Shown piece by piece: positions 25,963 through 34,441 of a stretch of 64,000 nt of DNA; within the stretch, counting starts at the first letter, position 1, and each line of letters starts with the position of its first letter. The position numbers and the translations under genes are program-made. This stretch comes from Stieleria magnilauensis. GTDB lineage: Bacteria; Planctomycetota; Planctomycetia; Pirellulales; Pirellulaceae. The DNA is taken from assembly GCA_007753675.1 (NCBI GenBank), contig CP036432.1:1338394-1402393 (forward strand). The letters are read 5' to 3'. The notes under the pieces are model-generated. The model was not told where the DNA came from. It worked only from the letters and a program-made list of their open reading frames with translations, and searched no databases.

Positions 25963-27399
25963 ATGAATCAGCCATCATTTGCGTTCAATCGCCGGCACTT
26001 TTTCAGGACCAGTTCAACCGGTGTGGGCGTCGCGGCACTCGCCAGCCTGCTGGGCACGTCAGGCGGAGCGTCAGCGCAAGCGGCGAGCGGAGGATTGTCC
26101 GCCGGGACACACTTCGCGCCAAAGGCCAAACGGATCATTTACTTGTTCCAATCCGGCGGCCCTGCCCAGCAGGACCTGTTTGACTACAAGCCGCTGCTCA
26201 ACGAAATGAATGGTCAAGAGATTCCTCCGGCGGTACGCGGCGAGCAACGGCTGACCGGCATGTCCGTCAACCAATCGTCTCTACCGCTGGCTGGCTCCGC
26301 ATTCAAATTTGCGCAGCACGGCGAGTCGGGGGCGTGGTTGAGTGAATTGCTGCCGCACCATCGCGACATTGTGGACGATGTCTGCTTCATCAAGTCGATG
26401 CACACCGAAGCGATCAACCACGACCCGGCGATCACGATGTTCCAAACCGGATCGCAAATCGCGGGACGACCGTCGTTGGGTGCGTGGCTGTCGTACGGAC
26501 TGGGAAGCGAAAACGAAGACCTGCCGGCATTCATCGTGCTGGTTTCGGCGGGCCAGGGAGGCCAGCCGTTGTACGCAAGATTGTGGGGCAACGGATTTCT
26601 GGATTCCAAGTACCAAGGTGTGCAGTTTCGCGGCGGCAGCGACCCCGTCCTGTATCTCTCTAATCCAGAAGGCATCCCCGCGTCGCGTCGCCGCGCTCAG
26701 TTGGATGCCATCAACGGGCTCAATCAACATCAGTTTGCCAAAGAGCTCGATCCAGAGATTGAATCGCGAATTGCGCAGTACGAAATGGCTTACCGGATGC
26801 AAACCTCGGTGCCGGACGCGGCTGACTTTTCCGACGAACCCGAGTCGACCTTCCAGCTGTACGGGAACGACGCCAAGACGCCGGGCACGTTTGCGGCCAA
26901 CTGTTTGCTGGCCCGACGACTGGCCCAGCGGGACGTCCGGTTCATCCAGCTTTACCATCAGGGCTGGGATCAGCACTCGAACCTGCCGAAACAAATCAAG
27001 GGTCAGGCTGCTGAAACCGATCAAGCCTCAGCGGCGTTGGTGAAGGACCTCAAGCGACTGGGACTGCTCGACGACACGCTCGTCATTTGGGGCGGTGAGT
27101 TTGGCCGCACGTCTTACACCCAAGGCGTTTTAACCACGGACAACTACGGCCGCGACCATCACCCGCGTTGCTTTACCACGTGGATGGCCGGCGGAGGCAT
27201 CAAGCCCGGCATGACCTACGGAGAGACCGACGAGTTCGGATACAACATCATCCGCGATGGCGTGCATGTTCACGACTTCAACGCGACGATCCTGCACCTG
27301 ATGGGAATCGACCACGAACGTCTGACCTTCAAGTACCAGGGCCGCCGATTCCGTCTGACCGATGTCCACGGCGAAGTCTTGCATGACGTCCTGGCCTAA
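25963..27399 (+). CDS. DUF1501 protein with Tat signal
   Basis: A 478-residue alkaline-phosphatase-fold protein. The N-terminus has twin arginines ('FNRRHFFR') and a hydrophobic Ala-rich core, so Tat export of a folded, possibly metal-containing protein is expected. The body follows DUF1501, including '[20 protein letters not shown]', '[16 protein letters not shown]', '[20 protein letters not shown]' with candidate metal ligands. It lies 50 bp behind the DUF1549/DUF1553 gene, a typical planctomycete pair. A longer start at 25927 is possible. Confidence 0.87.
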   Translation: MNQPSFAFNRRHFFRTSSTGVGVAALASLLGTSGGASAQAASGGLSAGTHFAPKAKRIIYLFQSGGPAQQDLFDYKPLLNEMNGQEIPPAVRGEQRLTGMSVNQSSLPLAGSAFKFAQHGESGAWLSELLPHHRDIVDDVCFIKSMHTEAINHDPAITMFQTGSQIAGRPSLGAWLSYGLGSENEDLPAFIVLVSAGQGGQPLYARLWGNGFLDSKYQGVQFRGGSDPVLYLSNPEGIPASRRRAQLDAINGLNQHQFAKELDPEIESRIAQYEMAYRMQTSVPDAADFSDEPESTFQLYGNDAKTPGTFAANCLLARRLAQRDVRFIQLYHQGWDQHSNLPKQIKGQAAETDQASAALVKDLKRLGLLDDTLVIWGGEFGRTSYTQGVLTTDNYGRDHHPRCFTTWMAGGGIKPGMTYGETDEFGYNIIRDGVHVHDFNATILHLMGIDHERLTFKYQGRRFRLTDVHGEVLHDVLA

Positions 27400-27525
27400 T
27401 TTCCGACCATGCGTGCCTGACGGTGCGAGCGATTACGATGCAGGCGGCGATCGCCAATGGAAGAAATCAATCAGGTGTTCCGTATAGAGTTGTATCCATT
27501 CGACCAACTCCGGATCCAAGAACGG

Positions 27526-28014
27526 CTAAGCGTGCTGTTTGGAAAATCGCTGGAGACCATCGTCAAACACGCTCTGCGTGAGACCGTCTTCGACAAAAAT
27601 GCTTGTCACGCCGAGACCGGAGACTTCATGGATGTTCCTCATCTCATCATCGAAAAACAGCATTCGATCGTACTCCACTTCCGTTGTCGTGCGAAGGGAT
27701 TCGAAGTGCTTCAGCTTGGATGACGGGTAGATCTCGGAGTACGCAAAGCGATGTGTCGCTTCCAAGAGCTGTAGCAGCTCCCTTGCCCAGCTTGGTTGCT
27801 CCGTTCTGGATGCCACGGCGGTGACAATCTGCCTCTTATCACAGAAATCGAGCACCTGCATGACATCAGAATATAAACGCACCTGCCTGCCGCCGCGATC
27901 GACGAGTCGCCCGTGCTGCATCCGGAATGGAGGCGAGAGGCAGTCACACCACGTCCCGCCACAATCCCAGAGGGTGAAGTCAAGGTCGAAGACGATTAGC
28001 GCGGGTAAAATCAC
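27526..28014 (-). CDS. Magnesium-dependent phosphatase-1 (MDP-1) family HAD protein
   Basis: A 162-residue minimal HAD phosphatase. The nucleophile motif is 'VFDLDFTLWDCGG' (FDLDxTLW is the MDP-1 signature), motif II Ser is in 'AVASRTEQPSWARELL', the Lys in 'PSSKLKHF', and motif IV is 'MLFFDDEMRNI'. The eukaryotic relative dephosphorylates protein tyrosines and sugar-amines such as fructosamine 6-phosphate; the bacterial substrate is unknown. It begins with GTG. It is convergent with the DUF1501 gene. Confidence 0.85.
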   Translation of the reverse strand: MILPALIVFDLDFTLWDCGGTWCDCLSPPFRMQHGRLVDRGGRQVRLYSDVMQVLDFCDKRQIVTAVASRTEQPSWARELLQLLEATHRFAYSEIYPSSKLKHFESLRTTTEVEYDRMLFFDDEMRNIHEVSGLGVTSIFVEDGLTQSVFDDGLQRFSKQHA

Positions 28015-28200
28015 GGTCGTGAATCTTGTAGGTTCGGTCGCCTAAAAACAGAAAATCGCATCAGTTTGCCCCGTCAGCACCTTCAACGGTTTCAAACGTG
28101 TCGGATCCAATTCTCATGTGCCACTGCATTTCTCGGCGCAAACGCTTAAGCTTGATGGTTGAAAACAGACTCTCACCGAAACGCGAGGAACTCAACTGAG

Positions 28201-28500
28201 ATGAACGTCATTGTAGATTTGTGTGTCGTCCCGATGGGAGTGGGGGTCTCGGTCAGCAAGTACGTCGCAGAGTGCCAGAAGGTCTTGCAGGAAGCAGGAT
28301 TGGAGCACCAGCTGCACGCATACGGCACGAACATCGCGGGTGACTGGGACGAGGTGTTCGCGGCGATCAAACGCTGCCATGAACGTGTTCATGCCCTCGG
28401 CGCGCCGCGAATCACCACCACCATCAAAGTCGGCACCCGTACCGACCGCGAGCAATCGATGCAGGAAAAGATCGACAGCGTGACGGACAAGAAGTCATAA
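28201..28500 (+). CDS. MTH1187/YkoF-like thiamine-binding protein
   Basis: A 99-residue protein of the DUF77 thiamine-binding family: N-terminal 'VDLCVVPMGVGVSVSKYVAE', 'HAYGTNIAGDWDEVFAAIKR' and 'PRITTTIKVGTRTDR' follow the family. Members fold like ferredoxins and bind thiamine or hydroxymethylpyrimidine. AGGAA lies about eleven bases before the ATG. It stands alone; no thiamine gene is nearby. Confidence 0.87.
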   Translation: MNVIVDLCVVPMGVGVSVSKYVAECQKVLQEAGLEHQLHAYGTNIAGDWDEVFAAIKRCHERVHALGAPRITTTIKVGTRTDREQSMQEKIDSVTDKKS

Positions 28501-28637
28501 CGGCCGTCCGGAGGGCGTGCTCTTGGGCAGTCCTCCGCACGGTCGCCCGAAGCTTCTCCCGTGCTGCTCTGTCCTTTGGTACCTGCGATCGTTCACACGG
28601 ACCAAAGGGTTATTCTGGGCGATTCACGGCGAAGTAC

Positions 28638-29276
28638 TCATTTTAACTTCTCGACTTCGGCCAGAATCGTCTTCGTATCCAATCGCTGACGATAATTCGT
28701 GTCGCTATGCGCGAAGACGACCTTGCCGTTCTGATCAATGATGTAAACGGCCGGTACCGGGAGTGCATGATGATCGCGACCCGATGCCTTTTCCAAGTCG
28801 ATTCCGAAGCCCTTGTATCTTGTCAGCGTTTTTGCATCGACCGTGAAGGCGAGGCCGAATGCCTTTGCAGCGTTTACGTCGGCGTCTGAAAGAATGGGAA
28901 ACGGGATCGAATTCTTTGTCACGTTTTCCGTCGAGTTCTTGGGACTATCAGGACTGATTGCCACCAGATTCACGCCATGCTCTTTGAGCTGCGGGTAGAT
29001 CTTGATCAAGTCCTGCGTGTGCCTGGTGCAGAACGGGCACCACCCGCCTCGGAAGAAAACGAGCACGGCGGGCCCGTCTTGATGGAGCGACTGAAGTGAT
29101 ACCGCGTTTCCCGCCGCATCCGCGACCGTGACATCGGGAATGGAGCTGCCTACTTCCAGCGGCTTGGTGCCGTCGGGCGCTGATGCAATGATTCGATCTT
29201 GACCGATGCCGCTGGTGGCAAGCAGGCAGGAAGCAACGCAGGTGAAAAGCGTTGTTCGATAGTTGGCGATTGGCAT
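28638..29276 (-). CDS. Exported AhpC/TSA-type peroxiredoxin-like protein
   Basis: A 212-residue thioredoxin-fold protein with a signal peptide (about 1-25). The active site is Trp-Cys-Pro-Phe-Cys in 'VFFRGGWCPFCTRHTQDL'; 'LVAISPDSPKNSTENV' and 'LPVPAVYIIDQNGKVVFAH' are typical of the redoxin/AhpC-TSA group. It probably reduces peroxides or disulfides outside the cytoplasm. No strong ribosome site is seen. The 140 bases between it and the thiamine-binding gene (convergent) contain no clear terminator. Confidence 0.83.
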   Translation of the reverse strand: MPIANYRTTLFTCVASCLLATSGIGQDRIIASAPDGTKPLEVGSSIPDVTVADAAGNAVSLQSLHQDGPAVLVFFRGGWCPFCTRHTQDLIKIYPQLKEHGVNLVAISPDSPKNSTENVTKNSIPFPILSDADVNAAKAFGLAFTVDAKTLTRYKGFGIDLEKASGRDHHALPVPAVYIIDQNGKVVFAHSDTNYRQRLDTKTILAEVEKLK

Positions 29277-29772
29277 TTTTTATTCGTCTGAAAGAGGGTC
29301 TGAAATCCACGCAGTGGAATGGTCATTGTACGGGCGACGGATTCGGTGATGCTGGCAAACCTCCAGAAACGATAGACTGACTCATCAATTTTCGGAGGCG
29401 GATCACGGTTCGCTCAATCCCCAATCGAAATCGAGAGACGAGTTGGAGAACGAATTCGCGATCACGGCATCGTAGGAGTCTCCGTTTGTTCGTCGAGGCA
29501 ACTGAAACGAACCGCTTCCGTAGCGTCATTCGCTATTCAATGGCCATCGGATTGGACGTTCCGCCAAAGAGTCGCATCCGCAGCATGACCCGTCTGCTGA
29601 TCACACGCCCGTTTGCGATTACTCATGCTTGGCTCCTTCGTGACACACGTTAAAGCAGCGGTGTAGTGCGACGCCGCTATGATTCATTCCTGCATGCTAA
29701 AATCTCCAATCGGCGTTCGCAATTCGTGAGTGTGTCCATTGAAGAATCCGCACAACAAGCAGAGGGAAGACG
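29277..29772. other. Intergenic region, no gene recognised
   Basis: Nearly 500 bases. A plus-strand frame around 29488-29652 ('FVEATETNRFRSVIRYSMA' ...) ends in a stop but has no start or recognisable family; it might be a gene remnant. Confidence 0.3.
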
Positions 29773-30174
29773 GTGCCGAGACCAAGCAAAATTGAACCCG
29801 TACTGATACGTCCCGAAGACTGGCTGAAGAACTCCAGCCCACCTCTTGGGTCGCAAGAGGGGCGTCATTTTGGCGTCGATTGCGTCGTCATCCGCTACAG
29901 CACCGACGTGATCGGTGAGGGACCCAATCTACATGTACATCCGTACGACGAGATATTTCATATTCTGGAGGGACGCGCCCTCTTTACCGTGGGCGAGCGA
30001 CAATTCGAAGCGGCGGCTGGTTCGCTTGTGATTGGTCCGGCGAACGTGCCGCACGCCTACAAGAATCTAGGCCCCGGTCGCTTGGACTCGGTCGACTTTC
30101 ACTTGAGCCCAGAATGGATCCAATACGACCTGCCTCGCGATGACGAGTCGCTGAGCGCGCCGACGCTTTCGTAG
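29773..30174 (+). CDS. Cupin-domain protein
   Basis: A 133-residue single-domain cupin starting with GTG. Cupin motif 1 is visible as 'GPNLHVHPYDEIFHILEGRA' (His, His, Glu metal ligands) and motif 2 as 'AAAGSLVIGPANVPHAYKNL' (His ligand). It may be a small metalloenzyme or ligand-binding protein; the substrate is unknown. It is convergent with the oxidoreductase gene that follows. Confidence 0.82.
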   Translation: MPRPSKIEPVLIRPEDWLKNSSPPLGSQEGRHFGVDCVVIRYSTDVIGEGPNLHVHPYDEIFHILEGRALFTVGERQFEAAAGSLVIGPANVPHAYKNLGPGRLDSVDFHLSPEWIQYDLPRDDESLSAPTLS

Positions 30175-30205
30175 GTGCGGGGCGATGCAAACACAGACGC
30201 TCCCT

Positions 30206-31180
30206 TCAGGCTTCGATCAGGCGGACGACCCGTTTCCCGGCCGTGTGCCCCACTTCCAGCGCGAGCAACGCGTCAACGACCGAATCCAATGTATGCACTT
30301 CCGACAAAACCGGCCGGAGTTCTTTGTTGTTCACCATCTCGCAGAGCACTTCAAGGTCTTTGCGAGTCGGGACCGAGAGGTATCGGCACAGTCGCTGCTT
30401 GGTGAACGGCGAAAGGACCAGCGGCTTGAGCAATCGAGCCCAGAAACGCAATCCGGCCGCACCGGTGCCGCTGTTGCAAATCAACGTTCCGGTCGGCTTC
30501 AGGACGCGACGGACTTCGGACAGATCGCGGTTCTCGACATTGTCCAAGATGCAGTCGTATTGAAGCCTGGACTCGGTGAAATCGTCCTTCTTGTAATCGA
30601 CGACATGGTCGGCACCGAGCGACTCGATGAGCGCTACATTTGAACTGCTGCAAACACCGGTCACTTCGACGCCAAACATTTTGGCGATTTGCACCGCAAA
30701 ACTCCCGATGCCGCCCGAAGCTCCATTGATCAGCAACGATTGGCCGGCCTGCAGTTTGGCGACATCCCGCAGCGCATGCAGTGCCGCCAGCGCGGACGTC
30801 GGCAGGGCAGCGGCTTCGACAAAGGACAAGCCCTCAGGTTTCGCAGCCAGTTTCTCCGCGGACACCGAGACATACTCGGCGCAGCTCCCCGGACAGTAAC
30901 CAAACACCTCGTCGCCGACGTCAATACCGACAACTGCGTCGCCAACCTCTTCGACCACTCCGGCAAAGTCGTAGCCTGGAATGCCTGTGGTCGGCCGAAG
31001 CCAGCCCGATTCCATGCGGACAACAAAGGGCTTGCCACGAACAGTGAAGCAGTCACCGACGTGTAGGCCCGCCGCGTGCACGCGCACCAGAACGTTTGCA
31101 TCTTTGATTGCCGGAGTGGGGACCTCGCCCACTCGTAAATTTTCCGGCGGACCGTAACCATTCGCGAAAACTGCTTTCAT
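30206..31180 (-). CDS. NAD(P)-dependent alcohol dehydrogenase / quinone oxidoreductase (MDR family)
   Basis: A 324-residue medium-chain dehydrogenase/reductase. The GroES-like N-terminal half has 'GYDFAGVVEEVGDAV.GIDVGDEVFG' and the Rossmann half has 'LLINGASGGIGSFAVQIAK'. The zinc-binding Cys/His set of classical alcohol dehydrogenases is absent, placing it with zinc-independent quinone oxidoreductases. It would reduce quinones or activated alkenes with NAD(P)H. A second family member lies at 32517. Confidence 0.86.
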   Translation of the reverse strand: MKAVFANGYGPPENLRVGEVPTPAIKDANVLVRVHAAGLHVGDCFTVRGKPFVVRMESGWLRPTTGIPGYDFAGVVEEVGDAVVGIDVGDEVFGYCPGSCAEYVSVSAEKLAAKPEGLSFVEAAALPTSALAALHALRDVAKLQAGQSLLINGASGGIGSFAVQIAKMFGVEVTGVCSSSNVALIESLGADHVVDYKKDDFTESRLQYDCILDNVENRDLSEVRRVLKPTGTLICNSGTGAAGLRFWARLLKPLVLSPFTKQRLCRYLSVPTRKDLEVLCEMVNNKELRPVLSEVHTLDSVVDALLALEVGHTAGKRVVRLIEA

Positions 31181-31318
31181 GTCGAGCCTACTTGGGTGTG
31201 AGCCACAAAGTCATGACGGTCGTGCCCCGTTTAATCGCCATCGGCGAAACGGCCTGTCGATTTAATCGATGTTCACAAATAAACAGGCCGAAAAGCCGCC
31301 GGGCGGATGGCTTGCAGG

Positions 31319-31762
31319 CTAACACTTGCCGTGACTTTCAAACTCCAACTCCATCCGCTTGATGCTGGGCGCATCGTAAACCACCAGTTCAATGCGTTGA
31401 CTTCCCTGTTGAAGGCTCCACTTACCCGGGAGGATCTGCCTGCATTCGAAATCGTCCGACCAAAGTAGGCGACGGCCGCAGGGCAGTACCAGGCCTCTCT
31501 CATAGACCGAAATCTTTGGAAACCAAAACCAGGCTGCAGCCATCCCGGCGGCCATTGCGAGAAAAACGGCAATCACAAACCGATACCCCCAGATAAAGTT
31601 GCCTGTCGGGATGCGTCCCGAGCCACGTACGAAAATGGTGCCGGTGGTTTCCAAATTCCACAACCCCATCAGCCCCAGCACCAACATGATGGTTCCCGCA
31701 ACACACAACCCCCATTTAAAGATGGGGGCGGGCGTCGACCATTTCAGGGGACCTAAATCCAT
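31319..31762 (-). CDS. Hypothetical two-helix membrane protein
   Basis: A 147-residue protein with two hydrophobic helices (about 18-36 'LCVAGTIMLVLGLMGLW' and about 60-80 'FVIAVFLAMAAGMAAAWFWF') followed by a soluble PH-like C-terminal part ('VYERGLVLPCGRRLLWSDDF'). I do not recognise a named family. GAGGAG precedes ATG 31762, so this start is preferred over an upstream frame extension. Confidence 0.65.
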   Translation of the reverse strand: MDLGPLKWSTPAPIFKWGLCVAGTIMLVLGLMGLWNLETTGTIFVRGSGRIPTGNFIWGYRFVIAVFLAMAAGMAAAWFWFPKISVYERGLVLPCGRRLLWSDDFECRQILPGKWSLQQGSQRIELVVYDAPSIKRMELEFESHGKC

Positions 31763-31903
31763 CGCACACTCCTCGCCAAACACACTGGTTCTTCGTTCGT
31801 CGGATCAACCAAAACAGATTTGTAACAAAGCGGTGGCACGAAAACGACGGATCGCCGTACACGCCGTCAGAGAAAAACGCGTCACGTCCTTAATCTTCAA
31901 GAT

Positions 31904-32293
31904 TCATTCGCTTGCTTGTTCAGTCACGACTGTCTGTTGACGTTCCGCGATCAGATTCATGGCGTGCTCTTCGCCCCATTGCTTGAGTAACTGCAGGACT
32001 GGCTCAAGCGATTTGCCTTCTTTGGTCAGCTCGTATTCGACTCGCGGCGGCACTTCGGCATAGACGATCCGGTTAACCAAGCCACTGGCTTCGAGTTCGC
32101 GAAGTTGCTTGGTCAACATCCGCTGTGTGACGCAACCGATTTTCCGCTTGAGTTCACTGAAACGAAGCCGGCCATCGAGCAAATAGAAAAGAACGATGCC
32201 TTTCCACTTGCCGCCAATCAACTCCAACGTCGCTTCGACCGGACAGGCGGGTAGCACGTAGCTGGTGTGCCGGGTTTTGTTAATAGTATCCAT
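31904..32293 (-). CDS. HxlR-family winged-helix regulator
   Basis: A 129-residue HxlR/MarR-like repressor. Conserved blocks are '[20 protein letters not shown]' with Cys17, '[21 protein letters not shown]' (recognition helix) and '[20 protein letters not shown]'. The N-terminal Cys is the thiol that senses electrophiles in relatives such as YodB. It diverges from the quinone oxidoreductase at 32517, a typical regulator-target pair. AGGTAGG precedes the ATG. A 22-bp repeat array occupies the shared promoter region. Confidence 0.9.
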   Translation of the reverse strand: MDTINKTRHTSYVLPACPVEATLELIGGKWKGIVLFYLLDGRLRFSELKRKIGCVTQRMLTKQLRELEASGLVNRIVYAEVPPRVEYELTKEGKSLEPVLQLLKQWGEEHAMNLIAERQQTVVTEQASE

Positions 32294-32372
32294 TTTGTGC
32301 CTACCTGTCTGAAATGTGCGTACTTGTTTGCGTGAGGCGTACCCGTATTATGCACCCGGACAAAGCTTTGAG

Positions 32373-32474
32373 TAGTGGACGAGGCGACGAGTCCCTGGTT
32401 TCGTGAATCGCGGGGGACTCGTCGCCTCGTCCACTACCAGCTGAGCCTGAATGGACTCGTCGCCTCGTCCACTA
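32373..32474. repeat. 22-bp repeat array 1 (3 units)
   Basis: One forward unit (TAGTGGACGAGGCGACGAGT + CC, 32373-32394) is followed by two exact inverted units (32415-32436, 32453-32474). The first forward/inverted pair forms a perfect 22-bp stem with a 20-base loop. The inverted units are separated by CCAGCTGAGCCTGAAT. The array lies between the divergent HxlR and oxidoreductase genes. Confidence 0.95.
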
Positions 32475-32516
32475 CCAAACCTGTTTCCCTCACCCCTTAC
32501 AGAGAAGATAAACACG

Positions 32517-33503
32517 ATGAAAGCGATGCTCATCCATGCCTATGGCGAAGACGCGACCTTTGAAGCTGCGGAGGTTGAGAAACCCGACGTGAAGGCCGGC
32601 CACGTGCTGGTCAAGATCGCCGCTTCGAGCGTGAACACGGTCGACACGATGATACGCAGCATGGGAAAGGACTTGCCTTTGTCCCCCGACACGCCCGCCA
32701 TTCTCGGGATGGATTTTGCCGGAACGGTTGAGGCAGTCGGCGACGGAGTGACGGACTACTCCGTCGGCGATGAGGTCTATGGCTGTGCCGGCGGGTTGGC
32801 TGACTTGCCCGGCGCGTTGGCCGAGTACATGGTCGCCGACAGCCATTTGATTGCCCACAAACCCAAGAACCTGTCGATGCGAGAAGCCGCCGCATTGCCG
32901 CTGGTCGCGATCACGGCCTACGAAGGCTTGGTTCGCGCGGGCATCAAACCGGGCCAAAAAGTTCTCGTGCATGGTGGCTCGGGCGGCGTTGGCCACGTCG
33001 CGCTGCAACTGGCCAAGCACTGGGGCGCCGACGTCTACTCAACCGGTGGCGGCGAGAAACAGCTGGCGCTAATTGAGCGACTGGGTGCGACCGGAATCAA
33101 TTACAAGACTGAGACGGTTGAGCAATACGTTGCCAAGCACACCGGCGGGGCGGGGTTTGATCTGGTATTCGACTCGGTCGGCGGTGCAAACCTGACGAAC
33201 TCGTTTGAAGCGGCAGCACTGAACGGTCAAGTCGCGACGACCGTCTCGATGTGCGAGCTGGATTTGACTCCGGCCCACTTCAAGGGGCTGTCGTTGCACG
33301 TCGTGTTCATGCTGATTCCGATGCTGCACGATTTTAAACGAGAACAACACGCCGAAATCCTCCGCGACTTGGCTCAGATCTGTGAGTCCGGTGGGCTCAA
33401 GCCTGTACTGGATGAAGAACCGTTTTCGCTCGAACAAGTCGGACAAGCCTACGCTCGCTTGCAGAGCGGAAAAGCGATGGGCAAAGTCGTCGTCGAAAAC
33501 TAA
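32517..33503 (+). CDS. Zinc-independent quinone oxidoreductase (MDR family)
   Basis: A 328-residue MDR protein. 'ILGMDFAGTVEAVGDGV.DYSVGDEVYG' marks the GroES-like domain and 'VLVHGGSGGVGHVALQLAKH' the nucleotide-binding loop. It would detoxify quinones or related electrophiles with NADPH, consistent with control by the divergent HxlR regulator. The ATG at 32517 follows AGAGAAG. Frames upstream read through the repeat array and are not coding. The gene is bracketed by arrays 1 and 2, which share spacer sequence. Confidence 0.9.
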   Translation: MKAMLIHAYGEDATFEAAEVEKPDVKAGHVLVKIAASSVNTVDTMIRSMGKDLPLSPDTPAILGMDFAGTVEAVGDGVTDYSVGDEVYGCAGGLADLPGALAEYMVADSHLIAHKPKNLSMREAAALPLVAITAYEGLVRAGIKPGQKVLVHGGSGGVGHVALQLAKHWGADVYSTGGGEKQLALIERLGATGINYKTETVEQYVAKHTGGAGFDLVFDSVGGANLTNSFEAAALNGQVATTVSMCELDLTPAHFKGLSLHVVFMLIPMLHDFKREQHAEILRDLAQICESGGLKPVLDEEPFSLEQVGQAYARLQSGKAMGKVVVEN

Positions 33504-33537
33504 TCACCAAAGAACGTCGACGGAATCATTGACGCGG

Positions 33538-33715
33538 TAGTGGACGAGGCGACGAGTCCCGTAGTTTCAAACGGTCAAGGAGGACTCGTCGCCTCGTCCA
33601 CTACCAGCTGAGACTGAATGGACTCGTCGCCTCGTCCACTACCAGCTGAGACTGAATGGACTCGTCGCCTCGTCCACTACCAGCTGAGACTGAATGGACT
33701 CGTCGCCTCGTCCAC
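33538..33715. repeat. 22-bp repeat array 2 (5 units)
   Basis: One forward unit (33538-33559), then four inverted units (33582-33603, 33620-33641, 33658-33679, and 33696-33715 lacking the last two bases). The inverted units repeat every 38 bp with identical spacers CCAGCTGAGACTGAAT, one base different from array 1. The stem of the first pair has a 22-base loop. It lies between convergent genes. Confidence 0.95.
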
Positions 33716-33729
33716 GATGGGAAAGGAAT

Positions 33730-34374
33730 TCAGTGCACTGCATATCTGCTGAGAAACATTTCAACCGTGTGCGCGACGATCTGATTTCGTTTGCGGCCTG
33801 AGGGCGGGGGCTCGCCGTGGACAATGATCGGCCAGAACGCGAAGGTGCGCAGCAAGCCGACGAATTGCATCGCTGCGAACTCTGCGTCGGCTTCGAGAAG
33901 GCAACCGGATGCCTGCGCCTGCTTCATCCATGTCGTCACTCTCCTGATAAAAAAGCGTTGATCGACCTGTTGGCCAGCATCCGGTTCGCCCAGCACACGC
34001 GACAATCCGGCTCGGGAAAGAGCCTGAACGTCCTCCGACGTGAAGAAGTCGATTTCGGTCTGCGCAAGTTCCGTCAATTGCTCGACGAGGCCTCGCGAAG
34101 CGTCGAACTCGCACTCCGGAAGTCGCTCGACGCGAAACTTCAACTCCTCGACAATCGCATCAAACAGGGCTTCCTTGCTGTCGAAGTGGTTGTACAGGGT
34201 TCGCTTACTGACCGATGCGGCGTCAGCGATGCCATTCATGCTGGCGGCGAAATAGCCGTACTGTTGAAACGCCTCCACCGCGGCTTGCACGATCGACGCT
34301 CGCTTGCGATCCGTCAGTCGGTCCCGCGGCTCTTTTTCGCGACTTACACTCTGGGGTTTACTTTTTCCGGGCAT
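33730..34374 (-). CDS. TetR-family repressor
   Basis: A 214-residue regulator with a canonical TetR HTH (about residues 27-72: 'IVQAAVEAFQQYGYFAASMN', 'GIADAASVSKRTLYNHFDSK') and a C-terminal all-helical ligand domain with a TetR_C-like 'AAMQFVGLLRTFAFWPII' end. It diverges from an RND adaptor/pump pair 67 bp away and should repress it. A near-palindrome sits just upstream of its start (34381-34402). No strong ribosome site precedes the ATG. Confidence 0.9.
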   Translation of the reverse strand: MPGKSKPQSVSREKEPRDRLTDRKRASIVQAAVEAFQQYGYFAASMNGIADAASVSKRTLYNHFDSKEALFDAIVEELKFRVERLPECEFDASRGLVEQLTELAQTEIDFFTSEDVQALSRAGLSRVLGEPDAGQQVDQRFFIRRVTTWMKQAQASGCLLEADAEFAAMQFVGLLRTFAFWPIIVHGEPPPSGRKRNQIVAHTVEMFLSRYAVH

Positions 34375-34380
34375 GAGATA

Positions 34381-34402
34381 AAGTGTACCGCGCGGTTTAC
34401 TT
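34381..34402. promoter_or_regulatory. Candidate TetR operator
   Basis: An imperfect 22-bp palindrome has the perfect core ACCGCGCGGT and outer AAGT/ACTT arms (9 of 11 positions paired). It lies seven bases before the tetR start and about 40 bases before the adaptor gene, where one operator could control both directions. A shorter palindrome, ACTTGACAAGT at 34430-34440, lies next to the adaptor start. Confidence 0.55.
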
Positions 34403-34441
34403 TTTGCAAGTCATGGCGTGGCCTCTTTCACTTGACAAGTT

